Shown here: positions 29,953-39,435 of the stretch, one piece after another
Layout: each line of letters begins with the position of its first letter
How positions within the stretch are numbered: the stretch's first letter is position 1
Origin: Thiofaba sp049322715
GTDB taxonomy: Bacteria > Pseudomonadota > Gammaproteobacteria > Halothiobacillales > Halothiobacillaceae
Direction of reading: 5' to 3'
DNA length: 64,000 nt
Assembly (NCBI GenBank): GCA_049322715.1
Contig: JBMOQP010000022.1
Location: 40,080 to 104,079, forward strand
Notes under the pieces: generated by a model
What the model was told of the DNA's origin: nothing
The model's input: the letters and a program-made list of their open reading frames with translations, nothing else
The model's database searches: none
Program-made: the position numbers and the translations under genes

Positions 29953-29990
29953 CGGGCGTTTCCATCAACCTCGACCCTGGAGCAAACAGC

Positions 29991-30260
29991 ATGACCATGA
30001 ATGCAGCAGACAAGGCCAAGATCGTTGCCGAATTCGGCCGTGACGGCAAGGACACCGGTTCCACCGAAGTCCAGGTGGCCCTCATCACCAGCCGCATCGT
30101 CCAGCTGACCGAGCACTTCGGCACCCACAAGCAGGACAACCACTCCCGCCGTGGCCTGATCCGCCTGGTCAACCAGCGCCGCAAGCTGCTCGACTACCTC
30201 AAGCGCAAGGACGTCAACCGTTATCAGGCGCTGATCGGCAAGCTGGGCCTGCGTAAGTAA
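29991..30260 (+). CDS. rpsO: 30S ribosomal protein S15
   Basis: S15 binds the 16S central domain and forms bridge B4 with the large subunit. The 89-residue sequence has the expected length and the DTGSTEVQVALITSRI, HSRRGLIRLVNQRRKLLDYL and QALIGKLGLRK signatures. ATG 29991 gives MTMNAADKAKIV; the ATG two codons later is possible. pnp follows, with a processed-type leader between. Confidence 0.98.
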   Translation: MTMNAADKAKIVAEFGRDGKDTGSTEVQVALITSRIVQLTEHFGTHKQDNHSRRGLIRLVNQRRKLLDYLKRKDVNRYQALIGKLGLRK

Positions 30261-30304
30261 TTCGCCGGCTCATATGCGTTCAATGACCATGGTCTTGAAC
30301 GCGA

Positions 30305-30356
30305 GGGGAGGGCACACCTCCCCCTTTGAAGGCGTTGGGCTCCGGCCCAGCGCCTT
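30305..30356 (+). promoter_or_regulatory. Two stem-loops between rpsO and pnp
   Basis: The first is GGGGAGG-GCACA-CCTCCCC (30305-30323), followed by CTTT, and may be a weak rpsO terminator. The second pairs GAAGGCGTTGGGC with GCCCAGCGCCTTC (30328-30356), a 13-bp stem with one G-U and a small loop. In E. coli an RNase III-cleaved stem-loop in this same gap lets PNPase control its own mRNA. A like role here is inference from position. Confidence 0.6.
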
Positions 30357-30425
30357 CATGACATTTATGGCCTGGAGGGGATGGTCCTCTTCAGGCCCGA
30401 ACATTCGTACGCAAGGGAACATATC

Positions 30426-32513
30426 GTGATCAAGCCCACCACCAAGACCTTCCAGTACGGCGGCCACGCCGTCACGCTCGAAACCGGCGAGATCGCCCGC
30501 CAGGCCAGCGGTGCCGTCATGGTACGCATGGGCGACACCGTCGTCCTTGTCACGGTGGTGGCGGAAAAAGAAGCGCGTCCGGGACAGGATTTCTTCCCCC
30601 TGACCGTCGACTACCAGGAACGCTACTATGCGACCGGCCGCATCCCCGGCGGCTTCAAGAAGCGCGAGGGCCAGCCGGCCGAGCACGAGATCCTGACCGC
30701 GCGCCTGATCGATCGTCCCCTGCGTCCGCTGTTCCCGGAAGGCTTCTACAACGAAGTCCAGATCATCGCGGTGGTGCATGCGAACGATCCCGACATGCCG
30801 GCCGACATCCCGGCCATGCTCGGTGCCTCGGCCGCCCTCGCGCTGTCCGGCGTGCCCTTCCAGGGTCCGATCGGCGCGGTCCGCGTCGGCTACGAGAATG
30901 GCGAGTACAGCATCAACCCGGGCCGACATGCCCTGACCACCTCCAGGCTCGACCTCGTCGTCGCAGGCACCCGCGAGGCGGTACTGATGGTCGAGTCCGA
31001 GGCGCAGGAGCTGCCCGAGGACGTCATGCTCGGCGCGGTGGTGTTTGGCCATGAGCAGATGCAGACCGCCATCCAGGCGATCAGCGAGTTCGCCCGAGAG
31101 GCCGGTGCCGAGCCTTGGGACTGGCAAGCCCCCTCCCATGACGAGGCCCTGCGCGCCGAGGTTCGCGCCTTCGCCGCCGCAGATCTGGCCGAAGCCTACC
31201 GCATCACCGTCAAGCAGCAGCGCTATGGGCGCACCGGTGAGATCCGCGCTGCGGCCATCGAGCATTTCTGCGGTGGCGAGACCCCGCGCAGCGATGCCCA
31301 GACCGTAGGCGACATCCTGTTCGCGCTGGAGTCCGAGATCGTCCGCACCCGCATCATCAACGGCGAGGCGCGCATCGACGGCCGCGACACCAAAGGCATC
31401 CGTCCGATCACCGTGAAGACCGGCATCCTGCCGCGCGTACACGGCTCCGCGCTGTTCACCCGCGGCGAGACCCAGGCCCTGGTGGTAGCCACCCTCGGCA
31501 CCGCGCGCGACGCCCAGCTGATCGACGCAATCGAGGGCGAGCGCAAGGACCCGTTCATGCTGCACTACAACTTCCCGCCGTTCAGCGTGGGCGAGACTGG
31601 CCGCTTCGGCGCGCCCAAGCGCCGCGAGATCGGTCACGGCAACCTCGCCAAGCGCGGCGTCAGCGCCATGCTGCCGAGCCAGGAGCACTTCCCGTACGTG
31701 ATCCGCGTGGTCTCCGAGATTACCGAGTCGAACGGCTCCAGCTCCATGGCCACCGTGTGCGGCTCCTCCCTTGCCCTGATGGATGCGGGCGTGCCGCTCA
31801 AGGCACCGGTCGCGGGCATCGCGATGGGTCTGATCAAGGAGGGGGACAAGTTCGCCGTACTGTCCGACATCCTCGGCGACGAGGATCACCTTGGCGACAT
31901 GGACTTCAAGGTCGCGGGCACCGAGGCCGGCGTGACCGCGCTGCAGATGGACATCAAGATCAACGGCATCACCCGCGAGATCATGGATGTAGCCCTGAAG
32001 CAGGCGAGGGAAGGTCGCCTGCACATCCTCGGCATCATGAACAGCGGCCTGAGCAAGGCCCGCGAGGACGTGTCCGCCCACGCGCCGCGCTTCACCACCT
32101 TCCGCATCAATCCGGACAAGATCCGCGAAGTGATCGGCAAGGGTGGTGCGACCATCCAGGCCCTGACCAAGGAGACCGGCACCAACATCGACATCAGCGA
32201 CGACGGCACCATCACCATCGCCTCCACCAGCAAGGAGGCTGGAGACGAGGCCCGCCGCCGTATCGAGCTAATCACCGCGGATGTCGAAGTAGGGCGTATC
32301 TATGAAGGAAAAGTCGTGAAGATCGTCGAATTCGGCGCTTTCGTGAACATCCTGCCCGGCAAGGACGGCCTGCTGCACATCTCCCAGATCGCCGACCAGC
32401 GGGTCGAGAAGGTCACCGACTTCCTCGAGGAAGGCCAGATGGTCAAGGTCAAGGTGCTGGAGGTCGACAAGCAGGGCAAGATGCGCCTCTCCATGAAGGG
32501 GCTTGATGCCTGA
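30426..32513 (+). CDS. pnp: Polyribonucleotide nucleotidyltransferase
   Basis: PNPase degrades RNA phosphorolytically from the 3' end, alone or in the degradosome. I start it at GTG 30426, preceded by AAGGGAA, giving IKPTTKTFQYGGHAVTLETG, which aligns with the known N-terminus. The ATG at 30381 would add 15 residues overlapping the leader. The 695-residue product has two RNase PH-like domains (the active one near RDAQLIDAIEGERKD to GRRREIGHGN), a KH domain (KIREVIGKGGATIQALT) and a C-terminal S1 domain (YEGKVVKIVEFGAFVNILPG). Confidence 0.97.
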   Translation: MIKPTTKTFQYGGHAVTLETGEIARQASGAVMVRMGDTVVLVTVVAEKEARPGQDFFPLTVDYQERYYATGRIPGGFKKREGQPAEHEILTARLIDRPLRPLFPEGFYNEVQIIAVVHANDPDMPADIPAMLGASAALALSGVPFQGPIGAVRVGYENGEYSINPGRHALTTSRLDLVVAGTREAVLMVESEAQELPEDVMLGAVVFGHEQMQTAIQAISEFAREAGAEPWDWQAPSHDEALRAEVRAFAAADLAEAYRITVKQQRYGRTGEIRAAAIEHFCGGETPRSDAQTVGDILFALESEIVRTRIINGEARIDGRDTKGIRPITVKTGILPRVHGSALFTRGETQALVVATLGTARDAQLIDAIEGERKDPFMLHYNFPPFSVGETGRFGAPKRREIGHGNLAKRGVSAMLPSQEHFPYVIRVVSEITESNGSSSMATVCGSSLALMDAGVPLKAPVAGIAMGLIKEGDKFAVLSDILGDEDHLGDMDFKVAGTEAGVTALQMDIKINGITREIMDVALKQAREGRLHILGIMNSGLSKAREDVSAHAPRFTTFRINPDKIREVIGKGGATIQALTKETGTNIDISDDGTITIASTSKEAGDEARRRIELITADVEVGRIYEGKVVKIVEFGAFVNILPGKDGLLHISQIADQRVEKVTDFLEEGQMVKVKVLEVDKQGKMRLSMKGLDA

Positions 32514-32545
32514 TCGCCTCCGATCTTCGGAGCCTCATCAAGATC

Positions 32546-32571
32546 AAGCGGCCCAAAGCGGCCGCTTTTTT
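32546..32571 (+). terminator. Intrinsic terminator after pnp
   Basis: Arms AAGCGGCC and GGCCGCTT surround CAAAGC and run into TTTTTT. It lies 32 bases past the pnp stop and closes the rimP-pnp operon. Confidence 0.9.
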
Positions 32572-32826
32572 CTTTCGGGAGCATCTGGCAGCAGCAAGCT
32601 GCGGATAATCCATGTGTTCCAATCTTCGTTCGATCAGGACGGCATCAATCAGGCCAAAGCGCTTGAATAGTGGGCTGGGCATCAGCAGTCCCGAACGGAG
32701 AAGAGAAGTCTCAGGAACAGGAAGGAGCCCCGAAGACGCCTCCTTAATGCCTCGCGAACATTATTTTACATAATATCCATTATGCGCAATTGAGGGGGGA
32801 TGATTCAGGGCGTTCAGCCGGCCAGT
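32572..32826. other. Gap between convergent pnp and tilS
   Basis: I see no gene in this stretch. It holds an AT-rich spot (32756-32790) with a perfect CATAAT-ATCC-ATTATG palindrome at 32769-32784. That is unusual in this GC-rich context. It could be a protein-binding site, but no promoter-facing gene starts here. Confidence 0.5.
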
Positions 32827-34188
32827 TCAGCCACGGACTAGATCGAGCCTCTGCAGAATGATTTGCAGCCCAGGTTCGGCTTTGCGCGCCGTGAATGAGG
32901 TATCGCTCCATCGATCTCCAACCTGGACGAGTTGGTCGTCGATAAAGAACAGCGGCAGACGCTCCCTTTCCCATGGTGGAATCGATGAAGCCTGAAACAG
33001 GTTCTTCAGGCTTTGGTGATGAGCCTGCCCTGCAACTCGAATCCTTTCCCCGCCCTGACGCAGGCGGATGCGCAGCCCACCAGTCTGCATGACATCAAGG
33101 CGCAGGCCGCTGCCCATAACCTTGTGCGGAATGATCCGCCATCCGAGCTCAGGACAATCCAGCGTCGTTGTAGCGTCCCACAAGACCGAGAAAGATGCAT
33201 CGACAGTTCTTGCATGGTCCGGACGCGCATACAGCCCTTCGCGCCAGCGCCGGATCTCGCCCCCTTTCCAGCGCAGGATAGGCAATGCGTCGGCGCGGGC
33301 ATCAAGCATGCGCCGAACCTCGGCGAGACGAGGCTCGGGCGGCAGCGGCAGGTCGAGTTCGATCAGCCAGGTACGCACGGCGTTGAACAGGCGGTGATCC
33401 GCCAGGCGAGCCAGGACCGTGGCGTCCAGCCGGCCTGCCTGATCGCTTCGGGCGGCCTCGAGGTCGATGCGTCCAAGGTCGCTGAGAAGCCCCTCGGTGG
33501 CAGCCATTCGTCGTGCGGCCCGGGCAAGCGTCGCCTCGGCCTCCGGCCAGTGGGTATGCAAAACCGGGAAGACACTGTGACGAACGAGATTGCGGGCATG
33601 GCGGATGTCCGCGTTGCTGGGATCGTCGACCCAGCGTAGCTCGTGCTCCAGTGCATAGGTATGAATCTCATGACGCCCGAACTCAAGCATCGGCCTCAGG
33701 TGCCAGCCTCTTGCAAATGGCGCCAGCGCGGGCATGGAGGCCAGGCCGCGCACCCCTGCTCCGCGCATGAGCTGGAGCAGGAAGGTTTCAGCCTGGTCAT
33801 TTCGGTGGTGAGCCGTGAGCAGCACTCCACCCTCCTCCATCCGGCTTGCCAGGGATCGGTAGCGAGCCTCCCTGGCGGCGGCCTCGAGCCCCGCTCCACC
33901 CCCGTCTGGCCGAGCCTGGATCCTCTCGACGATGAGCGGGATCCCAAGCGCCCGGGCGGTCACTTCCGCGTGTCCGGCCCAATGGTCGGCCTGGGCCTGC
34001 AAGCCGTGGTGGACATGCACGGCGGTGAGCGAGGCAAGCTCGTCCGCATCGCGGAGGCGGGACAGAAGATGGAGAAGGACGGTCGAGTCGAGTCCTCCGC
34101 TGAAGGCGACGAGGAAGGGCCGACGGCGAAGATGAAGAGGAATCTTCCGAAGAACGGCTTCGATCAGGCTTCGATCATTGGCTCTCAT
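32827..34188 (-). CDS. tilS: tRNA(Ile)-lysidine synthetase
   Basis: TilS attaches lysine to C34 of the CAU-anticodon tRNA-Ile so that it reads AUA. The 453-residue product has the PP-loop SGGLDS at residues 30-35 and the VHVHHGLQAQADHWAGH segment. HHRNDQAETFLLQLMRGAG follows, then the TilS-type linker and C-terminal domains (SQSLKNLFQASSIPPWERERLPL). It lies just downstream of accA on the same strand, as in E. coli where the genes are near neighbours. Confidence 0.95.
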   Translation of the reverse strand: MRANDRSLIEAVLRKIPLHLRRRPFLVAFSGGLDSTVLLHLLSRLRDADELASLTAVHVHHGLQAQADHWAGHAEVTARALGIPLIVERIQARPDGGGAGLEAAAREARYRSLASRMEEGGVLLTAHHRNDQAETFLLQLMRGAGVRGLASMPALAPFARGWHLRPMLEFGRHEIHTYALEHELRWVDDPSNADIRHARNLVRHSVFPVLHTHWPEAEATLARAARRMAATEGLLSDLGRIDLEAARSDQAGRLDATVLARLADHRLFNAVRTWLIELDLPLPPEPRLAEVRRMLDARADALPILRWKGGEIRRWREGLYARPDHARTVDASFSVLWDATTTLDCPELGWRIIPHKVMGSGLRLDVMQTGGLRIRLRQGGERIRVAGQAHHQSLKNLFQASSIPPWERERLPLFFIDDQLVQVGDRWSDTSFTARKAEPGLQIILQRLDLVRG

Positions 34189-34255
34189 GCTCGAAACTTG
34201 ATGTGGCCGGCGAAAGCATTGGGGTACCGCTCAGCGGCGAGCACCCCAAAGGATC

Positions 34256-35218
34256 TCAGGCCTTTTCGGCGTAATGCCCGTGACTCATGATGCGCTGGTA
34301 GCGGCGGTCGAGCAGCCGGTCCAGAGGCATCGCGCTGACCTGGTCGAGGGCACGCAGGAGGGCCTGCTTGACGTTGGCCATGTGCTGCGGCAGGTCGCGG
34401 TGCGCGCCGCCGGCCGGTTCTTCGATGATCTCGTCGATCAGCCCCAGCTCCTTGAGGCGCGGAGCAGTGATGCCGAGGGCCTCGGCGGCCTCCGGAGCCT
34501 TGGCCGCATCCTTCCACAGGATGGCCGCGCATCCTTCCGGGGAGATGACCGAATAGGTGCTGTACTGCAGCATCATCAGGTGGTCGCCCACGCCGATGGC
34601 GAGCGCGCCGCCCGAGCCGCCCTCCCCGATCACGGTGCAGACGATCGGCGTCGGCAGGTCGGCCATGACGAACAGGTTGCGTGCGATGGCCTCGCTCTGG
34701 CCGCGCTCCTCGGCGTCGATGCCGGGATAGGCGCCCGGGGTGTCGATGAAGGTCAGCACCGGCAGCTTGAAGCGGGCGGCGGTCTCCATCAGGCGCTTGG
34801 CCTTGCGGTAGCCCTCTGGCCGCGGCATGCCGAAGTTGCGGCGCGAGCGCTCGCGCGTGTCGCGGCCCTTCTGGTGGCCGATGATCATGACCGGACGGCC
34901 GTCGAGACGCGCGATGCCGCCCACGATCGCGGCGTCGTCGGCGAAGGCGCGGTCGCCGTGCATTTCGACGAAGTCGGTGAACAGGTGCTTGACGTAATCA
35001 AGGGTGTAGGGGCGCTGCGGATGGCGCGCCATCTGCGATACCTGCCACGGAGCGAGTTTGCTGAAGATGGAACGCGTCAGCTGATCCGACTTGGCTCGGA
35101 GGCGCTCGATCTCGTCGCCGAGATTGAGGTTGCTGTCGTTGCCCATCAGGCGCAATTCGTTGATCTTCGCCTCGAGTTCGGCGATGGGCTGTTCAAAATC
35201 GAGATAGTTCGGGTTCAT
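34256..35218 (-). CDS. accA: Acetyl-CoA carboxylase carboxyltransferase subunit alpha
   Basis: AccA and AccD form the carboxyltransferase that moves CO2 from biotin to acetyl-CoA, giving malonyl-CoA for fatty acid synthesis. The 320-residue length is standard. Signatures are MNPNYLDFEQPIAELEAKI, the oxyanion-hole region GEGGSGGALAIGVGD and EGCAAILWKDA. The gene is 67 bases upstream of tilS. Confidence 0.98.
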   Translation of the reverse strand: MNPNYLDFEQPIAELEAKINELRLMGNDSNLNLGDEIERLRAKSDQLTRSIFSKLAPWQVSQMARHPQRPYTLDYVKHLFTDFVEMHGDRAFADDAAIVGGIARLDGRPVMIIGHQKGRDTRERSRRNFGMPRPEGYRKAKRLMETAARFKLPVLTFIDTPGAYPGIDAEERGQSEAIARNLFVMADLPTPIVCTVIGEGGSGGALAIGVGDHLMMLQYSTYSVISPEGCAAILWKDAAKAPEAAEALGITAPRLKELGLIDEIIEEPAGGAHRDLPQHMANVKQALLRALDQVSAMPLDRLLDRRYQRIMSHGHYAEKA

Positions 35219-35286
35219 GCGCGCAGCAGCTCGAAGGGATCGCGTGGAATCAGGAGTGCAATGTTATCAGACCGCCCGCGGGGCGG

Positions 35287-37893
35287 TTACCCGTTCTCGC
35301 CGAGGCTTTTCTCCACCACCTCGCGCAGTTCGACCGAAATGGGATGCGCCGCGATGGAGCGCAGTGCGTCACGCATCAGCATCTGGCGGTGGGGGTCGAA
35401 GCGCCTCCACTGCTGGAAGGCACCCGCCATGCGGGCGGAGACCTGGGCGTTGAGGGCATCCAGCGCCAGTACCTGGTCGGCCACGAAGCGATAGCCCGAG
35501 CCGTCCGGGGCATGGAAGCCGACCGGATTGGCGCGGGCGAAGCTGCCGATCAGGGCGCGGGCCTTGTTCGGGTTGGCCAGGTGGAAGGCGGGATGATCCA
35601 TCAGGCGCTTCACATCCTCCAGGGTGCCCGGCAGGGGGCTGGTGGCCTGGATGGCGAACCACTTGTCCATCACCAGCGGCTCGTTGTCCCAGCGGGTCTC
35701 GAACTCCGAAAGCACGTTCGCGCGGTCCGCGCAGTCGGTATGCGCGAGGGCCTGCAGGGCGGCGAGGACGTCGGTCATGTTGTGGCCGGCGCGGAACTGG
35801 TGGGTTGCGAGGACATGGTGGGACTCGTTGCCGAGTGCCATCAGGGTGTTCAGGCAGAGGTTCTTCAGGCGGCGGCGGCCGATGGCGGCCGGGGTTGGCT
35901 CGTAGGCGCCCTCTTCCCGCTGGGTGTGGTAGAGGGCGAGCAGGCTCTCCTCCCAGGTCTCGGCCAGGGCTCGGCGAAGGAATTCGCGGGCGGCGTGGAT
36001 GGCGTGCGGGTCCACCTCGTCGCACTGGTCCGCAAGCCAGGCCTCGGATGGCGGGGTCAGAAGGTCGGCCTTCATGCGGGCATCGAGCTGGGCGTCATGC
36101 AGCGCATGCCCCCAGGCCGCGCTCAGCTTCGGATCGAGCACGAGGTCGCGCTCGGCCTGCACGTCCTCGACCAGCGTCAGCAGCACGCGTGTCATCAGGC
36201 GCTGGGCGGCCTCCCATCGGTTGAAATCGTCGTCGTCCCGGGCCATGAGGAAGGCGAGTTCCTCATCCGTGTAGGGGAAGTCGACTCGCACCGGGGCGGA
36301 GAAGCCTCGCAGCAGGGAGGGGATCGGGGGCTCGACGATGCCCTCGAAGATGAAGCGCTGCTCGGCCTGGTTTAGTTCGAGCACACCGTCGGCAAGTCGT
36401 TGCCCGTTGCGGGCGAGCAGGGCCATGTCGACGGGGATAACGAAAGGCTCTTTCTCCGGCTGGCCGGGCGTGGCTGGGGTGTGCTGGCGCAGAGTCAGGA
36501 TATAGCGGCGGGCGGTGGCGTCATGCTCCCCGGTCGCGCTGACGCGCGGGGTGCCGGCCTGCACGTACCAGCGGCGGAACTGGGTCAGGTCGCGTCCGGA
36601 GGCATCCTCCATCGCCCTGACGAAGTCCTCGATGGTCACGGCCTGGCCGTCATGGCGGGCGAAGTAGAGGTCGCTGCCCTTGCAGAAGGTCTCCCAGCCG
36701 AGCAGGTTGCGCAGCATGCGCACCACCTCCGCGCCCTTGTTGTAGACGGTGGTGGTGTAGAAGTTGTCGATCGCCTGGTATTCAGGCGGCTGCACCGGGT
36801 GCGCCAGCGGGCCGGTGTCTTCCGGGAACTGCCAGGTGCGCAGCACGTTGACGTCCTCGATGCGCTTGGTGGCGCGCGCGCCCATGTCAGCCGAGAACTC
36901 CTGGTCGCGGAAGACGGTGAAGCCCTCCTTGAGCGAGAGCTGGAACCAGTCGCGGCAGGTCACGCGGTTGCCGGACCAGTTGTGGAAATACTCGTGGGCG
37001 ATGACGCTCTCGATCGCCTCGTAGTCGGCGTCGGTGGCCACTTCCGGTCGCGCCAGCACGTATTTGGCGTTGAAGATGTTGAGGCCCTTGTTCTCCATCG
37101 CGCCGGCGTTGAAGTCCTCCACCGCTACGATCATGTAGCGATCGAGGTCATACTCGCGCCCGTAGGTCTTCTCATCCCAGCGCATCGCCTTGATGACCGA
37201 CTGCATGGCATGGCCGAGCTTGTCCACATTGTGGTGCTCGGCGTAGATCTCGAGGCCGACCTCACGCCCGCTCATCGTGACGAAGCGATCGCGCAGCACA
37301 CCGAGGTCACCCGCGACCAGGGCATAGAGGTAGGTGGGCTTGGGGAAGGGGTCGTGCCAGGAGGCCTTGCGGCGACCATCTGGCAGCGTCTCCTCGCCGA
37401 CGAGGTTGCCATTCGAGAGCAGCACCGGGCAACGCGCGGGATCGGCCACGACATGGGTAGTGTGCACCGACAGCACGTCCGGCCGGTCCAGACTGTACAT
37501 GATCCGGCGGAAGCCTTCCGGCTCGCACTGGGTGGTGAAGATCCCGTTGGAGAGGTACAGCCCCATGCAGGTGGTGTTGGCCGCGGGGCGGATGCGCGTG
37601 GTGACAGACAGGCTGAAGCGCGCGGGCGGCTGGTGGATCGCCAGGCCGCCCGCATCCGTCAATGCATATGCCTCGGCTTCCAGCGGGACATCGTCGATGG
37701 CGATACGTACCAGTTCCAGCGCCTGGCCGTCGAGCACCAGCGGCCCCTGCCCCTTGTCCACGCGCTCGATCTGCAGCCGGCCATGGACCAACGTGGTCTC
37801 GGGATCCAGTTCGAAGGTCAGTTCGATGCTGGGGATGCGCCAGGCGGGCGGGAGGTAATCGGCAAGGCGGACGGTGCGGTCATCAAAGCTCAT
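35287..37893 (-). CDS. pepN: Aminopeptidase N
   Basis: PepN is a cytosolic M1 zinc metallopeptidase that trims N-terminal residues from peptides. The 868-residue product matches E. coli length. The exopeptidase motif GAMENKGLN precedes the zinc site HEYFHNW (first His near residue 299), with the third ligand Glu in LKEGFTVFRDQEF. I chose ATG 37893 (MSFDDRTVRLADYLPPAW); the open frame upstream to 38670 is antisense to rdgC and not real. It is divergent from rdgC over 114 bases. Confidence 0.96.
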   Translation of the reverse strand: MSFDDRTVRLADYLPPAWRIPSIELTFELDPETTLVHGRLQIERVDKGQGPLVLDGQALELVRIAIDDVPLEAEAYALTDAGGLAIHQPPARFSLSVTTRIRPAANTTCMGLYLSNGIFTTQCEPEGFRRIMYSLDRPDVLSVHTTHVVADPARCPVLLSNGNLVGEETLPDGRRKASWHDPFPKPTYLYALVAGDLGVLRDRFVTMSGREVGLEIYAEHHNVDKLGHAMQSVIKAMRWDEKTYGREYDLDRYMIVAVEDFNAGAMENKGLNIFNAKYVLARPEVATDADYEAIESVIAHEYFHNWSGNRVTCRDWFQLSLKEGFTVFRDQEFSADMGARATKRIEDVNVLRTWQFPEDTGPLAHPVQPPEYQAIDNFYTTTVYNKGAEVVRMLRNLLGWETFCKGSDLYFARHDGQAVTIEDFVRAMEDASGRDLTQFRRWYVQAGTPRVSATGEHDATARRYILTLRQHTPATPGQPEKEPFVIPVDMALLARNGQRLADGVLELNQAEQRFIFEGIVEPPIPSLLRGFSAPVRVDFPYTDEELAFLMARDDDDFNRWEAAQRLMTRVLLTLVEDVQAERDLVLDPKLSAAWGHALHDAQLDARMKADLLTPPSEAWLADQCDEVDPHAIHAAREFLRRALAETWEESLLALYHTQREEGAYEPTPAAIGRRRLKNLCLNTLMALGNESHHVLATHQFRAGHNMTDVLAALQALAHTDCADRANVLSEFETRWDNEPLVMDKWFAIQATSPLPGTLEDVKRLMDHPAFHLANPNKARALIGSFARANPVGFHAPDGSGYRFVADQVLALDALNAQVSARMAGAFQQWRRFDPHRQMLMRDALRSIAAHPISVELREVVEKSLGENG

Positions 37894-38007
37894 GGGGCGC
37901 GGGCCGGGGATGTTCGTGACAAACGGATGCCGCAGTATAACCGCGTTTGCCCCTCGCGTTCGGCGGCCGGATAATCCTTCGTCCCGCCATGCAACGACGA
38001 TTCCGCC

Positions 38008-38922
38008 ATGTGGTTCCGCGCCCTCAGTCTTTTCCCCCTGACCTCCCCCCTGCCCTTCGGGCTTGATGAACTGGAGGCCGCGCTCGGCAACCAGCCCTTC
38101 CGTCCCTGCGGTACCCTCGAGTTGTCCAGCGCCGGTTTCGAGCCGGTGCTCGGGCACAAGGCGCAGGCCTTCGTGCACGCGGCCGAGGGCGTGTGGACCG
38201 TGCGCTGGGTGAGCGAGGAGAAGCGCCTGCCGGGCGGCTTCGTGCGTGACCAGCTGGCCGACAAGGTCATGGAATACGAGGCCCGCGAGGGCCATGCGCC
38301 GGGCTCGCGCGAGAAGAAGGAGATGCGCGAGGGTATCGAGCACGCCCTGCTGCCCCGTCTGATACCGCGCCGCCGCCGCATGTTCGCGAGCATCGACGCC
38401 GAACGCGGCTGGGTGATCGTCGACGGTGCTGCCAGCAAGCAGGCCGAAGCCCTGGTCGGCGCCATCCGCCAGGCCACCGGCACCCTGCCCGTCAGCCCCT
38501 GGCGCACCCAGGAGGACTGGAGCGCGGCCATGACCCAGTGGCTCGCGACGCGCCAGCTGCCCGAGGGCTTTACACTGGAGCAGACCTGCGTGCTGACCTC
38601 CCAGGATGAGGAAGGAGGCACGGCGACCCTGCGCAAGCACGACCTCACCGTGGACGAGGTGAAGGTGCACCTCGCCGCAGGCAAGAAGGTGACCCGCCTG
38701 GGACTGGTGTGGCGCGACCGGATGAGCTTCGTGCTGGATGCTGGAGGCGTGCTGCGCAGCCTCAAGCCGACCGACGTGCTGCTCGAGCCGCTCGAGCAGG
38801 CGGACGATGACGACGCCATGGCGCGCATGGACCAGACCCTGGCCCTGCAGAACATGACCCTGCGGGCACTGGTCGAGGATCTAAACAAGGCGCTGGGCGG
38901 ACTCAGCGAACGTGCGGCCTGA
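38008..38922 (+). CDS. rdgC: Recombination-associated protein RdgC
   Basis: RdgC forms a DNA-encircling ring dimer and restrains RecA-promoted exchange. The 304-residue product opens MWFRALSLFPLT and has KAQAFVHAAEGVWTVRWVSEEKRLPG-type core strands. A C-terminal helix, ALQNMTLRALVEDLNKALGG, closes it. The family is mainly beta- and gammaproteobacterial, supporting the lineage call. The gene stands alone, divergent from pepN. Confidence 0.96.
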   Translation: MWFRALSLFPLTSPLPFGLDELEAALGNQPFRPCGTLELSSAGFEPVLGHKAQAFVHAAEGVWTVRWVSEEKRLPGGFVRDQLADKVMEYEAREGHAPGSREKKEMREGIEHALLPRLIPRRRRMFASIDAERGWVIVDGAASKQAEALVGAIRQATGTLPVSPWRTQEDWSAAMTQWLATRQLPEGFTLEQTCVLTSQDEEGGTATLRKHDLTVDEVKVHLAAGKKVTRLGLVWRDRMSFVLDAGGVLRSLKPTDVLLEPLEQADDDDAMARMDQTLALQNMTLRALVEDLNKALGGLSERAA

Positions 38923-39061
38923 ATAGATCAGGCACAACACGCTTAACGAGAAGCTGGCGAAGCCCGCTGTCGCGGCTCCCTGAATTGCAGGAGGCACGCC
39001 CTCGGGCCGATTCGGCGGAGGATGCCCTGATCGCGCCAGGGACGGCGATCCTACAGGGCGG

Positions 39062-39430
39062 TCATGTGGGGACTGCGTCCCTAGGCTTCAAGGGCTCCCC
39101 GTCAAAGCGGATGCCCGCCCAGCCATGGCGCATGAAAAGACGGATGTTCGGGTGCCCCGTGCCCTCGGGGTCGTCCAGCACCGCCTGGTAGTGCTCGCCG
39201 AAGCAAGCCAGCGTGGCCTCCTTCGACAGGCCGTTGAGACGCCCGAAGGCGAACACCTTGCAGGACCCCTCGTTGGTGCCGGCCGGGCTGTCGAGCCGGT
39301 CCTCGCCCACGCCGTTGCCGAAGGAAGTCGGCGTGTAGTCGTACAGCACGCCGATCAGGCCGAGAGTGTCGGCAAACGGCACGACCTCCCCGTGCAGGCG
39401 GTTGACGAAGACCTCGATGCGCGGATCCAT
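39062..39430 (-). CDS. HopJ-family protein
   Basis: This 122-residue protein matches the HopJ family (PF08888). FADTLGLIGVLYDYTPTSFGNG, NEGSCKVFAFGRLNGLSKEATLACFGEHY and HPNIRLFMRHGWAGIRFDGE are nearly diagnostic. The family was named from a Pseudomonas type III effector, but it is common in free-living bacteria without type III secretion, so the name says little about function here. Start 39430 has AGGGGG at good spacing; an ATG two codons earlier (39436) overlaps the ilvD stop as TGATG. It is probably co-translated with ilvD. Confidence 0.88.
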   Translation of the reverse strand: MDPRIEVFVNRLHGEVVPFADTLGLIGVLYDYTPTSFGNGVGEDRLDSPAGTNEGSCKVFAFGRLNGLSKEATLACFGEHYQAVLDDPEGTGHPNIRLFMRHGWAGIRFDGEPLKPRDAVPT

Positions 39431-39435
39431 GCCCA

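Noticed and set aside
38923..39061. Repeat-like sequence after rdgC
   Set aside because: It contains loose palindromic pieces such as ATCGCGCCAGGGACGGCGAT, but nothing matches the other repeats well enough to call.
39062..39430. Type III secretion effector reading of the HopJ-family gene
   Set aside because: No secretion genes are nearby, and the family is widespread in free-living bacteria.
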